From positions 1 through 14,302 of the forward strand of contig JACCZR010000167.1 of NCBI GenBank assembly GCA_013695855.1: a DNA stretch of 14,302 nt, read 5' to 3'. Positions within the stretch are counted from its first letter, which is position 1, and each line of letters starts with the position of its first letter. Position numbers and translations under genes: made by a program. Under the pieces are notes generated by a model. The model had not been told where the DNA came from and did no database searches. It was given only the letters and a program-made list of their open reading frames with translations. The stretch is from Thermoleophilaceae bacterium. Lineage in GTDB: Bacteria; Actinomycetota; Thermoleophilia; Solirubrobacterales; Thermoleophilaceae. Positions 1-7,403 of the stretch are shown piece after piece.

Positions 1-343
1 GGCCACCGCCCTGCCCGGCGTCCGGCGAGGCGGTGATGCCGGTCTGCGCCGCGATCTGCCGGAGCGACCTGAGCTTGCGCGTACGCGGCTTGAAGGGGTC
101 CTTCTTGTCGAACACGCCCAGGTCCGAACCTCGAGACGAGGGCTCGTTCGCCAGCACGGCCACCTTGCGCAGGTTGTCCTGGACTTCCGCCGGCGGAGTC
201 TGGGCCACCGGCGCGGGCTTCTCGTCCCCATGCTCGAGCAGCAGGACGGGGACGGCGACCAGCGCCAGCGCCAGCGCCACGGCAATGGGCCACAGGCGCC
301 TTTCCCGAAGCTCGAACCAGACGTCGCGGAAGTAGTCGGTCAT
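1..343 (-). CDS. PilP-position inner-membrane protein (partial, C-terminus cut by window edge)
   Basis: I read this partial gene by translating the minus strand from an ATG at 343. That ATG overlaps the pilO stop as ATGA, so the gene is the next member of the pilM-N-O run. The frame stays open for 114 codons to the window edge. It encodes a short cytoplasmic start rich in charged residues, one membrane segment at about residues 18-36 (Ala/Leu/Val-rich), a Pro-rich stretch, and then FDKKDPFKP at about 78-86. A DPF or NPF motif after a single membrane segment is typical of PilP/GspC-like alignment proteins, and the position after pilO fits PilP. PilP normally links PilN/PilO to the outer-membrane secretin. 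No secretin is visible here, and a monoderm host would not have one. The PilP label is therefore an inference from position and motif. The gene continues beyond the window. Confidence 0.75.
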   Translation of the reverse strand, partial: MTDYFRDVWFELRERRLWPIAVALALALVAVPVLLLEHGDEKPAPVAQTPPAEVQDNLRKVAVLANEPSSRGSDLGVFDKKDPFKPRTRKLRSLRQIAAQTGITASPDAGQGGG

Positions 344-1257
344 GGGGTGGCGGTGGCGGTCGGGGGCGGCGAGGTCGAGGGGCCCGGCGTTGCGGGCGCC
401 GGCGGGGCCGGGCCGGACTGCGTTGCGCCCGCGGTGGGGCCCTGCTTCTTGGGCGCGAGGTAGACCGTGGCCTTCACCTCGGCAGTCAGGTTCGGGAAGG
501 ACGCCGGGGTGCTCGTGAACTTCAGCGAGTCGATCGTCAGGAGCCGGCCGCTGACGGAGATGCGGTCATTGGCCGCCCGCACGAAGCGCTTGAGCTCGTG
601 GAAGAAGTCCGCGAGCCGGTAGAACTTGCCCTTGAACTCGAACTCGAGTGGCACCGTGTCGAGACCGGGCGGGGCCGCACCGGCGGTGGCGCCCGGGGCG
701 GTGCTCGGCGAGGCGCCGCCCCCCACCGGGAGGCCGCCGCTCTTCGAGGAGCTCGAGGTCTGCGCGTCCTTGGAGTTGGCGTTGTCGGTGGCCTTGCCGG
801 CGCCCTCGGCGGCCTGGCCCGGCTTGCTCTGGGCGGGTTGACCGCCTGCGGCGGCGCCCTGGGAGCCAGTGCCCGTGCCGGGGGCCTTCGGGCCCTGGGA
901 AGCAGGCGTGGCTGACTCGTCACGCTCGCCCGTCTTGACCTTCGTGAACTTGATGCCCGTGCCGCCGGCCGCGGAGTCCAGCTGAACCAGCAGCGTGGGC
1001 ATGTCCACGTAGCTCGGCACAGCCTTCCCGAGGCGCACCAGCGAGCCGTAGTCGGCAGCGAACCCTGTGCGGGCCGAGTTGAGTTGCGTGAGTTGGCCCT
1101 GAGCGGCCTGAAGGCGGCGCTCCTGCTTGCCGAGCTTCTCTCCCGCGGTTGCGGCGTCCTCGCGCTGGGGAGAGAGCAGGAGGAACCAATAGCCCACCAA
1201 GAGCACGATCGGCACCAGCACGAGCACGATCTTCCTGTCGCGGTCGGTGAGGGTCAT
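340..1257 (-). CDS. pilO: PilO-like type IV pilus alignment protein with a long low-complexity insert
   Basis: 305 aa. It has one N-terminal membrane helix (about residues 9-29), a charged, heptad-like segment (about 31-62) and a C-terminal globular part (about 200-268, with the FYRLADFFHEL region), which is the PilO layout. PilO pairs with PilN in the inner-membrane complex that aligns the pilus motor with the fibre. Two features are odd. An insert of about 85 residues (112-198), rich in Gly, Ala, Ser, Gln and Pro, separates the two halves, and a Pro/Thr/Ala-rich tail (about 269-305) follows the fold. The protein is therefore much longer than the usual 200-residue PilO. The ATG at 1257 overlaps the pilN stop (ATGA), and its own stop overlaps the next start in the same way, suggesting translational coupling. 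The identity rests on topology and on the pilM-N-O order. Confidence 0.88.
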   Translation of the reverse strand: MTLTDRDRKIVLVLVPIVLLVGYWFLLLSPQREDAATAGEKLGKQERRLQAAQGQLTQLNSARTGFAADYGSLVRLGKAVPSYVDMPTLLVQLDSAAGGTGIKFTKVKTGERDESATPASQGPKAPGTGTGSQGAAAGGQPAQSKPGQAAEGAGKATDNANSKDAQTSSSSKSGGLPVGGGASPSTAPGATAGAAPPGLDTVPLEFEFKGKFYRLADFFHELKRFVRAANDRISVSGRLLTIDSLKFTSTPASFPNLTAEVKATVYLAPKKQGPTAGATQSGPAPPAPATPGPSTSPPPTATATP

Positions 1258-1955
1258 TGCCCGCCTCCGAGGGAGACCGGCACGCGTTTGTGGCCGGGCG
1301 GAGCGGCGCTCGCGGGCGCCGCGGGGTCGAAGACGACGGTGAGGTCGAAGGCGTAGGCCCGGCCGCAGCCCTCCGACGTGGTGCCGCTCTCGGCGCTGTC
1401 GCCCGAGGCGGACTCCTGCAGCAGCACATCGTCGACGCGGTGCATGCGCTGCAGGCGCAGCATCAGCTTGGCCACGGCGGGCTGGCGCTTGGCACAGCCC
1501 TTGAGCGTCGCGGTCGGCCCGGTGGAGGCGCCCGCAGCGGTATCGGCGGCGCCGGAAGCCGCGTCCTCCTTTTGGGGCGTGGTGGAGGCGTCGGCCTCGG
1601 TGAGCCAGGTGTCCTCGGGGAGGACCAGAGAAAGCTCGCGCAGGAGGCGCTCCCAGTCGAAGCGGCCCTCGGCCAGCTGCTTGACCGATGTGGTGCGCGT
1701 CTGCGCGACCTTGGCGAAGTCGCCGAACGGGCTCAGGGCCTGGGCCTTCGCCTCTGTCGCGTCCGCCTCGCTCGACGCCTGCGTAGCTTCGTCTTCACGC
1801 GAGGTCACCTGGTTGGCGGTGAGCACGTAGAGGGTCACCATCGAGAGCAGCGCCGCGAGGATGCCGAGCAGTGCGTAGGAGCGGTTCCCCGAGCTCGACG
1901 CAGTGGGGCGGCGGCGGGGGCGGTCGCCCTCGGGGAGAAGGTTTACCGGTCTCAC
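1254..1955 (-). CDS. pilN: PilN-like type IV pilus alignment protein
   Basis: 233 aa. The N-terminus reads MRPVNLLP, the short cytoplasmic motif by which PilN proteins bind PilM. A basic stretch, one membrane helix (about 27-47) and a charged, alpha-helical region (about 50-110) follow. LPEDTWLTE (about 112-120) is typical of the start of the PilN periplasmic fold. An Ala/Ser/Thr-rich loop (about 122-150) interrupts this domain, and two cysteines (154 and 197) could form a disulfide outside the membrane. The GTG start at 1955 overlaps the pilM stop as GTGA, which decides the start. The C-terminus overlaps pilO by ATGA. PilN is expected to form a heterodimer with PilO and to dock the actin-like PilM at the membrane. 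Confidence 0.9.
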   Translation of the reverse strand: MRPVNLLPEGDRPRRRPTASSSGNRSYALLGILAALLSMVTLYVLTANQVTSREDEATQASSEADATEAKAQALSPFGDFAKVAQTRTTSVKQLAEGRFDWERLLRELSLVLPEDTWLTEADASTTPQKEDAASGAADTAAGASTGPTATLKGCAKRQPAVAKLMLRLQRMHRVDDVLLQESASGDSAESGTTSEGCGRAYAFDLTVVFDPAAPASAAPPGHKRVPVSLGGGQ

Positions 1956-2872
1956 GCAGCGGCTCCGAGGGCGAGGCCCGCAGCGACGGTGTAACGGCTG
2001 GCGTCCTCACCGGCCGGGATGGCCGCTGGATCGAGGGCACCCAGCGCGGGCGCGACGGTGGTGAGCAGCCCAAGCTGGCTCTCGAGCCCCTCGACGAGCG
2101 TATCGTCGTCGGCCCCGGGACCGGAGAGCACCACCTCGGTGACCGGAAGAGAGCCGGGAGTGGACGTGTAGCTGTCCATGGAGAGGCGGATCTCGCTGGC
2201 AAGGTCCGAGGCGGTGCCCTCGATGTCCCAGCGAGTCGAGAGAGCGCGGGTGAAAAGGCACAGGCGCCCGGAGGCAACCGCCAGGTTCGCCACCCCGCCC
2301 AGATGACAGAAGGCCTTCGAGTAGCCCGAGCCCGGCGTGTCCTCGGCGAGCATGCGCACCAGCGCGAAGGCGTCGAGGTCGACCCCGTCGACCTTGAGGC
2401 CCGCCTTGCGCAGTGCGGCGAGCAGCGACTCGACCATCGTTCGGCGCGCCGCCACCAGCACGACTCTCAGGCGAGGGCCGTCGACGCCCTCGAACGTCTC
2501 GGTCACCTGGTAGTCGAGTATCGCCTCGTCGAGCGGCATGGCGATGGCCTCGGCGGCCTGAAAGCGGACGGCGACCTCGAGGTCCTTTTGGTCCTCGATC
2601 ACGGGGAGCTCGATCATGCGCATGGCGATCTGCTGGTTGGAGATCCCCACCCGCACCGTCTTGGGCAGCCCGGTGCTGGAGGCGAAGTCTTCGAGCGCGG
2701 AGGCGAGGCCATCCACGTCGGCCACCGCGCCGTCGCGAAAGAAGCTCTCGGGCAGCTCGGCGCTGACGGTCCGCTCCACGCGGCCGCCATCGATCTCCAC
2801 GGCGGCTACGAAGCGTCCGTTGACGTCGAGGCCGGCGGTGCGGCGAGCGGAGCTGTTGCGCAGAAGGGACAT
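1952..2872 (-). CDS. pilM: PilM, actin-like type IV pilus assembly ATPase-fold protein
   Basis: 306 aa with the actin/FtsA-like PilM layout. It has a first phosphate loop region (GLDVNGRFVAAVEI, about 14-27), LPVIEDQKDLEVAVRFQAAE (about 89-108, the PilM region after the first subdomain), a second phosphate-loop-like segment HLGGVANLAVASG (190-202), FTRALS (207-212) and an adenosine-binding segment VVLSGPGAD (247-255). PilM is cytoplasmic, binds the PilN N-terminus and links the alignment complex to the motor. It is shorter than many PilM proteins (about 350 aa). The ATG at 2872 is the only good start. There is no ribosome binding site directly in front of it; the nearest purine-rich match, GAGGAGGAG at 2895-2903, ends 22 nt upstream. 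The gene lies 84 nt after pilD, the only sizeable gap in the left half of the operon, and overlaps pilN by GTGA. Confidence 0.93.
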   Translation of the reverse strand: MSLLRNSSARRTAGLDVNGRFVAAVEIDGGRVERTVSAELPESFFRDGAVADVDGLASALEDFASSTGLPKTVRVGISNQQIAMRMIELPVIEDQKDLEVAVRFQAAEAIAMPLDEAILDYQVTETFEGVDGPRLRVVLVAARRTMVESLLAALRKAGLKVDGVDLDAFALVRMLAEDTPGSGYSKAFCHLGGVANLAVASGRLCLFTRALSTRWDIEGTASDLASEIRLSMDSYTSTPGSLPVTEVVLSGPGADDDTLVEGLESQLGLLTTVAPALGALDPAAIPAGEDASRYTVAAGLALGAAA

Positions 2873-2956
2873 GAGGTGAGAGGGCGAGGCGGGTCTCCTC
2901 CTCTATCGGCGGGCACGCGCCGCCGCTTGACCCCTAGGCGCTCCCTGGACGTGGGG

Positions 2957-3718
2957 TCAGGAGAGAAAGCGGTCGACGTAGAGGTCGATCAGCTCGGACC
3001 CGGCCAGCAAGCCGACCAGCCCGCCTAGAGCGAGGAAGGGCGCGAAGGGCACGCCCTGCTTGCGAGCCGCGGCGCCCTCGCGGAGCATCACAACCAGCCC
3101 GACCACGGTCCCGGCGACGAACGCGGCCATGAGGGCGGGGATCACCGACAGGCCGAGGTAGAGCCCCATCACGCCCGCCAGCTTCACGTCGCCCATCCCC
3201 ATGCCCGCCGGGTAGGCGAGCGCGGCCACGAGCAGGAAGCCGAACGCCCCCGCCCCCGCGGCCACGCGCTCGGGCATCGCGTCGAGATCGATCAGGCAGC
3301 CCACGCCGATCGCCCACACCGCGGCGGGTAGCAGGATCTTGTTGGGCACGATGCGGTGCTCGAGGTCCACGCTGGCCACCGCGATGAGCATCGCCGTGAA
3401 GGGCAGCGCGAGCAGCAGCCCCTCGTCGAGCCCGCGGGCCAGCACGACCGCCGCGAAGGCCACGGCGGTGACCGCCTCAGTGACCGGGTAGCGGGGGGAG
3501 ATCCGCTCGCCGCACCCCCGGCAGCGTCCGCGCAGGTTCAGCCAAGAGACCACGGGGATGTTGTCGCGGGGGCTGATCGCCGTGTCGCACCCCGGGCAGC
3601 GAGAACGCGGCGTCACGACCGACTCCCCGCGCGGGACCCTGTAGGCCACCACGTTCAGGAAGCTGCCGACCATGGCGCCCAGCCCGCTGACGATCACCGC
3701 CTCCACGGCTACGCGCAC
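2957..3718 (-). CDS. pilD: Prepilin peptidase (PilD/GspO family, aspartic protease)
   Basis: 253 aa polytopic membrane enzyme that cleaves the short leader of type IV prepilins and usually N-methylates the new N-terminus. The sequence has the N-terminal domain with four cysteines as two CxxC pairs (41/44 and 66/69), which normally bind zinc. SWLNLRGRC lies between them. The two catalytic aspartates of the family are visible: Asp118 in VDLEHRIVPN and Asp177 in GMGMGDVKL. About seven hydrophobic segments are present. Length matches the family. The start is a GTG at 3718, four bases after the stop of the PilX-like gene, so it is likely cotranscribed with its substrates. All four prepilin-like proteins in the window have a glycine at the expected cleavage site. 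Confidence 0.96.
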   Translation of the reverse strand: MRVAVEAVIVSGLGAMVGSFLNVVAYRVPRGESVVTPRSRCPGCDTAISPRDNIPVVSWLNLRGRCRGCGERISPRYPVTEAVTAVAFAAVVLARGLDEGLLLALPFTAMLIAVASVDLEHRIVPNKILLPAAVWAIGVGCLIDLDAMPERVAAGAGAFGFLLVAALAYPAGMGMGDVKLAGVMGLYLGLSVIPALMAAFVAGTVVGLVVMLREGAAARKQGVPFAPFLALGGLVGLLAGSELIDLYVDRFLS

Positions 3719-3722
3719 CGCC

Positions 3723-4931
3723 TCAGGGAAGCGGGCTGGGGTCGGAGAGCTCGCGCCACGAGTTCTGCACCACGCCGGCCGTGCCGTAGGAGCTGACCTT
3801 CGTGAAGGCTTCGTCGAGGTAGACGAGGTTGACCTTGCTCGAGCCGGCCAGCAGGCGGCCGTCGCCGTCGATGTAGATACCGCCGAAGATGCTCACGTCG
3901 CCACCGAGGTCGACCAGGTCGGCCGACTGGTTGAGCGTGTTGAGGTGGTAGAGAATCCCGTAGTACTGAAAGCCGCCCCCGAACCGCAGCGTCCCCTGCT
4001 CGACGACCACGATGCCGGGGCTCGCCGCCGAGTTGGCCGTGGTGTTGCCGTTGAAGGTCCCGCACGAGTCCGCGTTCACGATGTAGGTGACCGGGGCGGT
4101 CAGGCTCGACGGGCACGAGCCCGACGGGTAGAGGCGGCCGGCCGCCTGGGCGGTCTCCTTGAGGCGCGCTGTGACGTCCTCGGGGAGTGCCTTCTGGCCC
4201 ACGTACTGGCCGGTGGCCACGGCGGTGTCGTTCGGGGCTATCTGGCCCTTACCCGGCTCGTAGTCCATGCACGCCCTCGAGGCGGCGTCGGAACAGCGAA
4301 CAGTGACCGGGTGGGGGCTGGTAGCGGTCGAGTTCGTGTCGACGATGATCTTGTTGCCTGTGTTGGTGGTCTTGAAGCGCCCCGCGATCACGGTGCGCTT
4401 GGGAAAGCTCTCCGGGACCTTCTCGATCTGGACAAGGGAGATGAGCGTCCGCCATCGCCCCCTAACCTGCGCCTTGGCGCGCACCCAGACCCGGTCGTTG
4501 CCGTTGGCGTCCCACGCCGGGCGGGCGGTCACCGCGGCGGCGTCGTAGAACGCGCTCGGCGGTGTGCCGGCGTCGTCGCGCACGGTGGTCTGCCAGCGGC
4601 GCTCGCTCCCGTTTCCGTAGTCGGCGCTGTCGTAGCCGGCCGCGAGCTGGGCCGGCTGCGGGCAGTAGTCGGTGCTCGCCGAGCTGTTCGAGCAGGTCGG
4701 GTAGGTCCGTGAAGCCGTTCCCGGCCAGTTGCGGGAGAGGATGAAGGCCTGCGTGTTCAAGGAGCCCTCGCCCAGGTTGAACGACGACTCCCCGACCCGC
4801 TCCTGGCTCGACTCCCTTTGCTGGGTGTCGACGTAGGAGTAGGAGGCCAGGGCGGTCCCCATCATGATCGTCAGGAGCATGACCGCGGTCACGATCGACG
4901 CTCCCGCCTCGCTGCGCAGGCGCGCGATCAC
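3723..4931 (-). CDS. PilX-like minor pilin without Glu+5
   Basis: 402 aa. The true start is a GTG at 4931 overlapping the previous stop (GTGA); the frame is open further upstream, but that sequence runs over the neighbouring gene and has no pilin character. The N-terminus is MIARLRSEAG followed by a hydrophobic helix beginning ASIVTAVMLL. This gives Gly-1 and a membrane segment at about 11-31, but Thr instead of Glu at +5 of the predicted mature protein. Loss of Glu+5 is known for GspK-type tip pseudopilins. The helix continues into a Gln/Glu-rich segment (about 35-60), as in PilX N-terminal domains. Eight cysteines or so are scattered through a large extracellular part. The end (about 305-376) has short, regularly repeating hydrophobic strands (GIVVVEQGTLRFGGGFQYYG and similar) that resemble a beta-solenoid. 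It is probably a tip or priming minor pilin. The class is inferred. Confidence 0.82.
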   Translation of the reverse strand: MIARLRSEAGASIVTAVMLLTIMMGTALASYSYVDTQQRESSQERVGESSFNLGEGSLNTQAFILSRNWPGTASRTYPTCSNSSASTDYCPQPAQLAAGYDSADYGNGSERRWQTTVRDDAGTPPSAFYDAAAVTARPAWDANGNDRVWVRAKAQVRGRWRTLISLVQIEKVPESFPKRTVIAGRFKTTNTGNKIIVDTNSTATSPHPVTVRCSDAASRACMDYEPGKGQIAPNDTAVATGQYVGQKALPEDVTARLKETAQAAGRLYPSGSCPSSLTAPVTYIVNADSCGTFNGNTTANSAASPGIVVVEQGTLRFGGGFQYYGILYHLNTLNQSADLVDLGGDVSIFGGIYIDGDGRLLAGSSKVNLVYLDEAFTKVSSYGTAGVVQNSWRELSDPSPLP

Positions 4932-5851
4932 GAGACCGGCACCCCCGCCTGGGTCGCCTCTCCCGCGCGGTCGCCGGCGTCGATCACCTTCAGCGTGATG
5001 TCGTAGGTCCGGGGAAAGGTGGACCCCGGGGCCGTCCAGTAGAGGACCACGCCGCGGCCGATCTCCCCCACGCCGGCCGCCGACCAGATGTACTGCGTGA
5101 GCGCGTTGCCCTCCGGGTCCTCGGAGGCGGAGCCGTTGAGCAGCACCCTGTGCCCCGTGCCCGTGTCCTGTGCGGTGAAGGAGGGACTGGGGGCGCGGTT
5201 TTGGTTGCGAAGGAAGACGCCCGATGCCAGCTTGCTCTCGAGCGGGGCCTTGCCGGGGTTCACGTCGAGGAGCAGCTCGTTCCTTATCGACGTGATGCTC
5301 TCGACCTGCGCGGAGTTGTAGAAGAAGATCGGCGCCTGCTTGTCTCTGCTGACCACGTCCTCCGCCACGGCGCGGCTGTTGACCGACTGGCCCGGCAGGT
5401 TGGGCCAGGCCCCGTCGGGGCAGGCGGCCGTAGAGGGTGCGGCGGGGCTGGTCGAGGCGGTCCAGGTCTGTGCCTGGGTCCACAGCGTGGCCTTGCCCCC
5501 GCTCGAGGCGCCGAGGCAGTAGCGCACGCGCTTGATGTTGCGCTCGTTCTGGGTGCCGGCCGGCTTGACGGATTCCACCGTCTTGAAGACGAGGTCGTAG
5601 GGCTGCGCCTGGTCGACCGCGCGGGGCACGTCGGTGGACGGGCTCGCTAGGTTGCGCAGCTCGCGTGCCAGGGTGGTGACCCCGCGCCGCGCCTGGTCCT
5701 GGGCCTCGTTCTGGAGCTGGTTGGTGCGGTTGTCGCGCTCGAACTGCGTGAAGATCGACAGCGTGGCCCCCAGCACCATGGTGCTGAGCGTGAGCACCAT
5801 CAGCAGCTCGACGATCGTCATGCCGGCCTGGTCGCGAAGGCGGGCCCTCAC
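4928..5851 (-). CDS. PilW/PulJ-like minor pilin with C-terminal PKD-like domain
   Basis: 307 aa. The start is a GTG at 5851 overlapping the preceding stop as GTGA, giving a 10-residue basic leader (VRARLRDQAG). The mature protein would begin MTIVELLMVL, with Gly-1 and Glu+5, which is the prepilin peptidase signature. The hydrophobic helix is followed by QDQARRGVTTLARELRNL (about 51-68), typical of the PulJ/PilW family. Cys112 and Cys144 could form a disulfide in the pilin head. The C-terminal part, from about 219 (PSPSFTAQDTG) through NGSASEDPEGN and YDITLKVID (about 283-291), looks like a PKD/Ig-like beta-sandwich, a domain common in surface adhesins. The gene sits between two other prepilin-like genes and likely encodes one component of a minor-pilin complex. 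Domain naming is from pattern only. Confidence 0.87.
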   Translation of the reverse strand: MRARLRDQAGMTIVELLMVLTLSTMVLGATLSIFTQFERDNRTNQLQNEAQDQARRGVTTLARELRNLASPSTDVPRAVDQAQPYDLVFKTVESVKPAGTQNERNIKRVRYCLGASSGGKATLWTQAQTWTASTSPAAPSTAACPDGAWPNLPGQSVNSRAVAEDVVSRDKQAPIFFYNSAQVESITSIRNELLLDVNPGKAPLESKLASGVFLRNQNRAPSPSFTAQDTGTGHRVLLNGSASEDPEGNALTQYIWSAAGVGEIGRGVVLYWTAPGSTFPRTYDITLKVIDAGDRAGEATQAGVPVS

Positions 5852-7269
5852 GGGACCACCGGCCCCAGGAGTGTCGACTCCGAGTAGCGGGCGTCCACGG
5901 TGCTCACCCAATACGAGTGACCGCCGCCACCGGCGTCGGTGTCAGTGAACGTGAGCTCGAGCGCCTCGCCGGTACGGGCGGTCCGGTCGCCCACGAGCTG
6001 GCCGTCGCGGTAGATGCGGTAGAAGAGCCTCTCGTCGCCCGCATAGGGCACGAGCGGGTCGGGTGCCGCGGTCCACGCGAGCCGCGGCCCCTCGGGGGTC
6101 GGCGTCACCGACAGCTCCCCCGGCGGCTGGGGCTGGTTGATGGTCCGCGTGACGGTCTTCAGCGGCGAGGGCGCCCCCTCGCGCAGGGCGCCGGAGGGCA
6201 CCTCCTGGTCGAGCGCCACCACGTAGTAGTCGATCGTCTCCCCGGCCGGCGGACTGGGATCGATGCACTCGAGCTTGGTCGGCACGTTCTCGCAGATCAG
6301 CACCGGCGAGCCGGTGGGGGGCTTGCGGTAGACGCGGAACTTCACGACGTCGGACTCGGGGTTGCCCTGCCACTCGAGCTCCACGATGCTCCGCAGCGCG
6401 TTCCAGCCTCCGGTGAGGCCGTCGACCGCCACGGGGCGGCCTCGGTCGAGCTTCACGGTGATCGAGCGCGAGGTGCCCGGCTGGCCCTGCGCGTCGTAGG
6501 CAGTGACGCTCGCGACGTAGGTGCCGTCCACGACGTACGTGCTCCCGTTGTTGATGGTCCAGTCGTAGCTCGAGGAGGTAGAGCTTGGAGCGTCGGTGTG
6601 CTCGACCACGCCGTCCAACGACCACTTGACGGCCTCGGCCTTCACCGAGGTGGTCGCCTCGAAGGACACCTGGCCGGTGCTGTCGCCGCTGATCGGGTCC
6701 GCGCTCGGATCCTTGGTGAGGGTGACGATCCTCGGGCCCGAGCTGCTGCCGGGATTGGTGATCGTGGCCGTCTGGCGAACGGTGCGCTCGGGGCGTCCTT
6801 GGGGCTTCCAGCTGACCGTGCTCACCACGCGCTTGTAGTCGTCGGGCGCGGCGTCGGCGGGCGAGGTCTGCGCGGGATCGGAGCAGTAGGCGCTCGCGGC
6901 GTGCTCCCCGATGCCGTCGCGCGGATCGTCCACCGAGCAGGTCGTGACGGTGACCGTGAAGACGGTGTTGCGCCGCTCGACCTGCCAGCCCGAGTCGGCG
7001 GGGCGCGAGTCGTCGAGCCCGTTCTGAGCCTGCAGCTCGGAGACCACGGTGTTCTGGGCGAGCCGCGGATAGGACACCGCCCGCGAGCCCTCGACCGCCT
7101 CGCGGGCCAGGCTGGTGGCGGCCTCGCGGGCCTGCGTTCCGCTGGTGGTGGCGTTCGCGCCCACGACCAGGGCCGCGGTGGCGGCCATGCCGCCAAGCAC
7201 GATGACCATGGTCACCAGCAGCTCGACGAGGGTGAAGCCGCGCTGGTCGGTGACGAGGGAGTACTGCAT
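5848..7269 (-). CDS. Minor pilin fused to Ig-like and two fibronectin-III-like domains (putative pilus adhesin)
   Basis: 473 aa. The N-terminus is MQYSLVTDQRG followed by FTLVELLVTMVIVLGG, a clear type III prepilin signal with Gly-1, Phe+1 and Glu+5. A PilV-like head follows to about residue 175, with Cys111 and Cys129. Residues about 180-275 form an Ig-like segment (VSFEATTSVK, VKWSLDG, YVASVTAYDAQGQPG). Two fibronectin-III-like repeats follow: about 283-370 (VELEWQGNPESDVVKFRVYR, then YYVVALDQ) and about 380-470 (PRLAWTAAPD, YRIYRDG, SYWVSTVDARYSES). Ordinary minor pilins are 130-200 aa, so this is a modular, adhesin-like version that could present its domains at the pilus tip. ATG 7269 has only a poor ribosome binding site. 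The gene is separated from pilA by a strong hairpin, so it is probably expressed far below pilA. Confidence 0.88.
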   Translation of the reverse strand: MQYSLVTDQRGFTLVELLVTMVIVLGGMAATAALVVGANATTSGTQAREAATSLAREAVEGSRAVSYPRLAQNTVVSELQAQNGLDDSRPADSGWQVERRNTVFTVTVTTCSVDDPRDGIGEHAASAYCSDPAQTSPADAAPDDYKRVVSTVSWKPQGRPERTVRQTATITNPGSSSGPRIVTLTKDPSADPISGDSTGQVSFEATTSVKAEAVKWSLDGVVEHTDAPSSTSSSYDWTINNGSTYVVDGTYVASVTAYDAQGQPGTSRSITVKLDRGRPVAVDGLTGGWNALRSIVELEWQGNPESDVVKFRVYRKPPTGSPVLICENVPTKLECIDPSPPAGETIDYYVVALDQEVPSGALREGAPSPLKTVTRTINQPQPPGELSVTPTPEGPRLAWTAAPDPLVPYAGDERLFYRIYRDGQLVGDRTARTGEALELTFTDTDAGGGGHSYWVSTVDARYSESTLLGPVVP

Positions 7270-7355
7270 CTCGATCTACTATCGACGCGGGCGGCCTGGG
7301 ACTTGACGGGCGCAGATGGCGGCTGGCCGGTTCTCTGCGGCGCCCGAACGACGAC

Positions 7356-7379
7356 GGGGCGGGCCCGAAGGCCCGCCCC
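7356..7379 (-). terminator. GC-rich hairpin with UUCG loop after pilA
   Basis: A perfect 10-bp inverted repeat (GGGGCGGGCC and GGCCCGCCCC) closes a 4-nt loop that reads UUCG on the minus-strand RNA with a C-G closing pair, an exceptionally stable tetraloop. It begins 24 nt after the pilA stop and ends about 87 nt before the next start. No U-run follows on the minus strand, so it may act as a partial terminator or as a 3' stabiliser of pilA mRNA, either of which would set major pilin above minor pilins. Confidence 0.75.
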
Positions 7380-7403
7380 GCAGACGACTGGGAGTGGTTG
7401 CGA

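Noticed and set aside
255..285. Short repeat of GCGCCA units
   Set aside because: It encodes the Ala-Leu alternation of a membrane helix in the PilP-position protein; too short to be a separate element.
1871..3028. Open plus-strand frame of 385 codons opposite pilM and part of pilD
   Set aside because: It is a shadow of well-supported genes, with biased Arg/Gly/Glu composition and no motif.
4932..5483. N-terminal extension of the PilX-like frame
   Set aside because: It overlaps the PilW-like gene over most of its length and reads as low-complexity Arg/Gly-rich sequence; the GTG at 4931 gives a proper prepilin leader.
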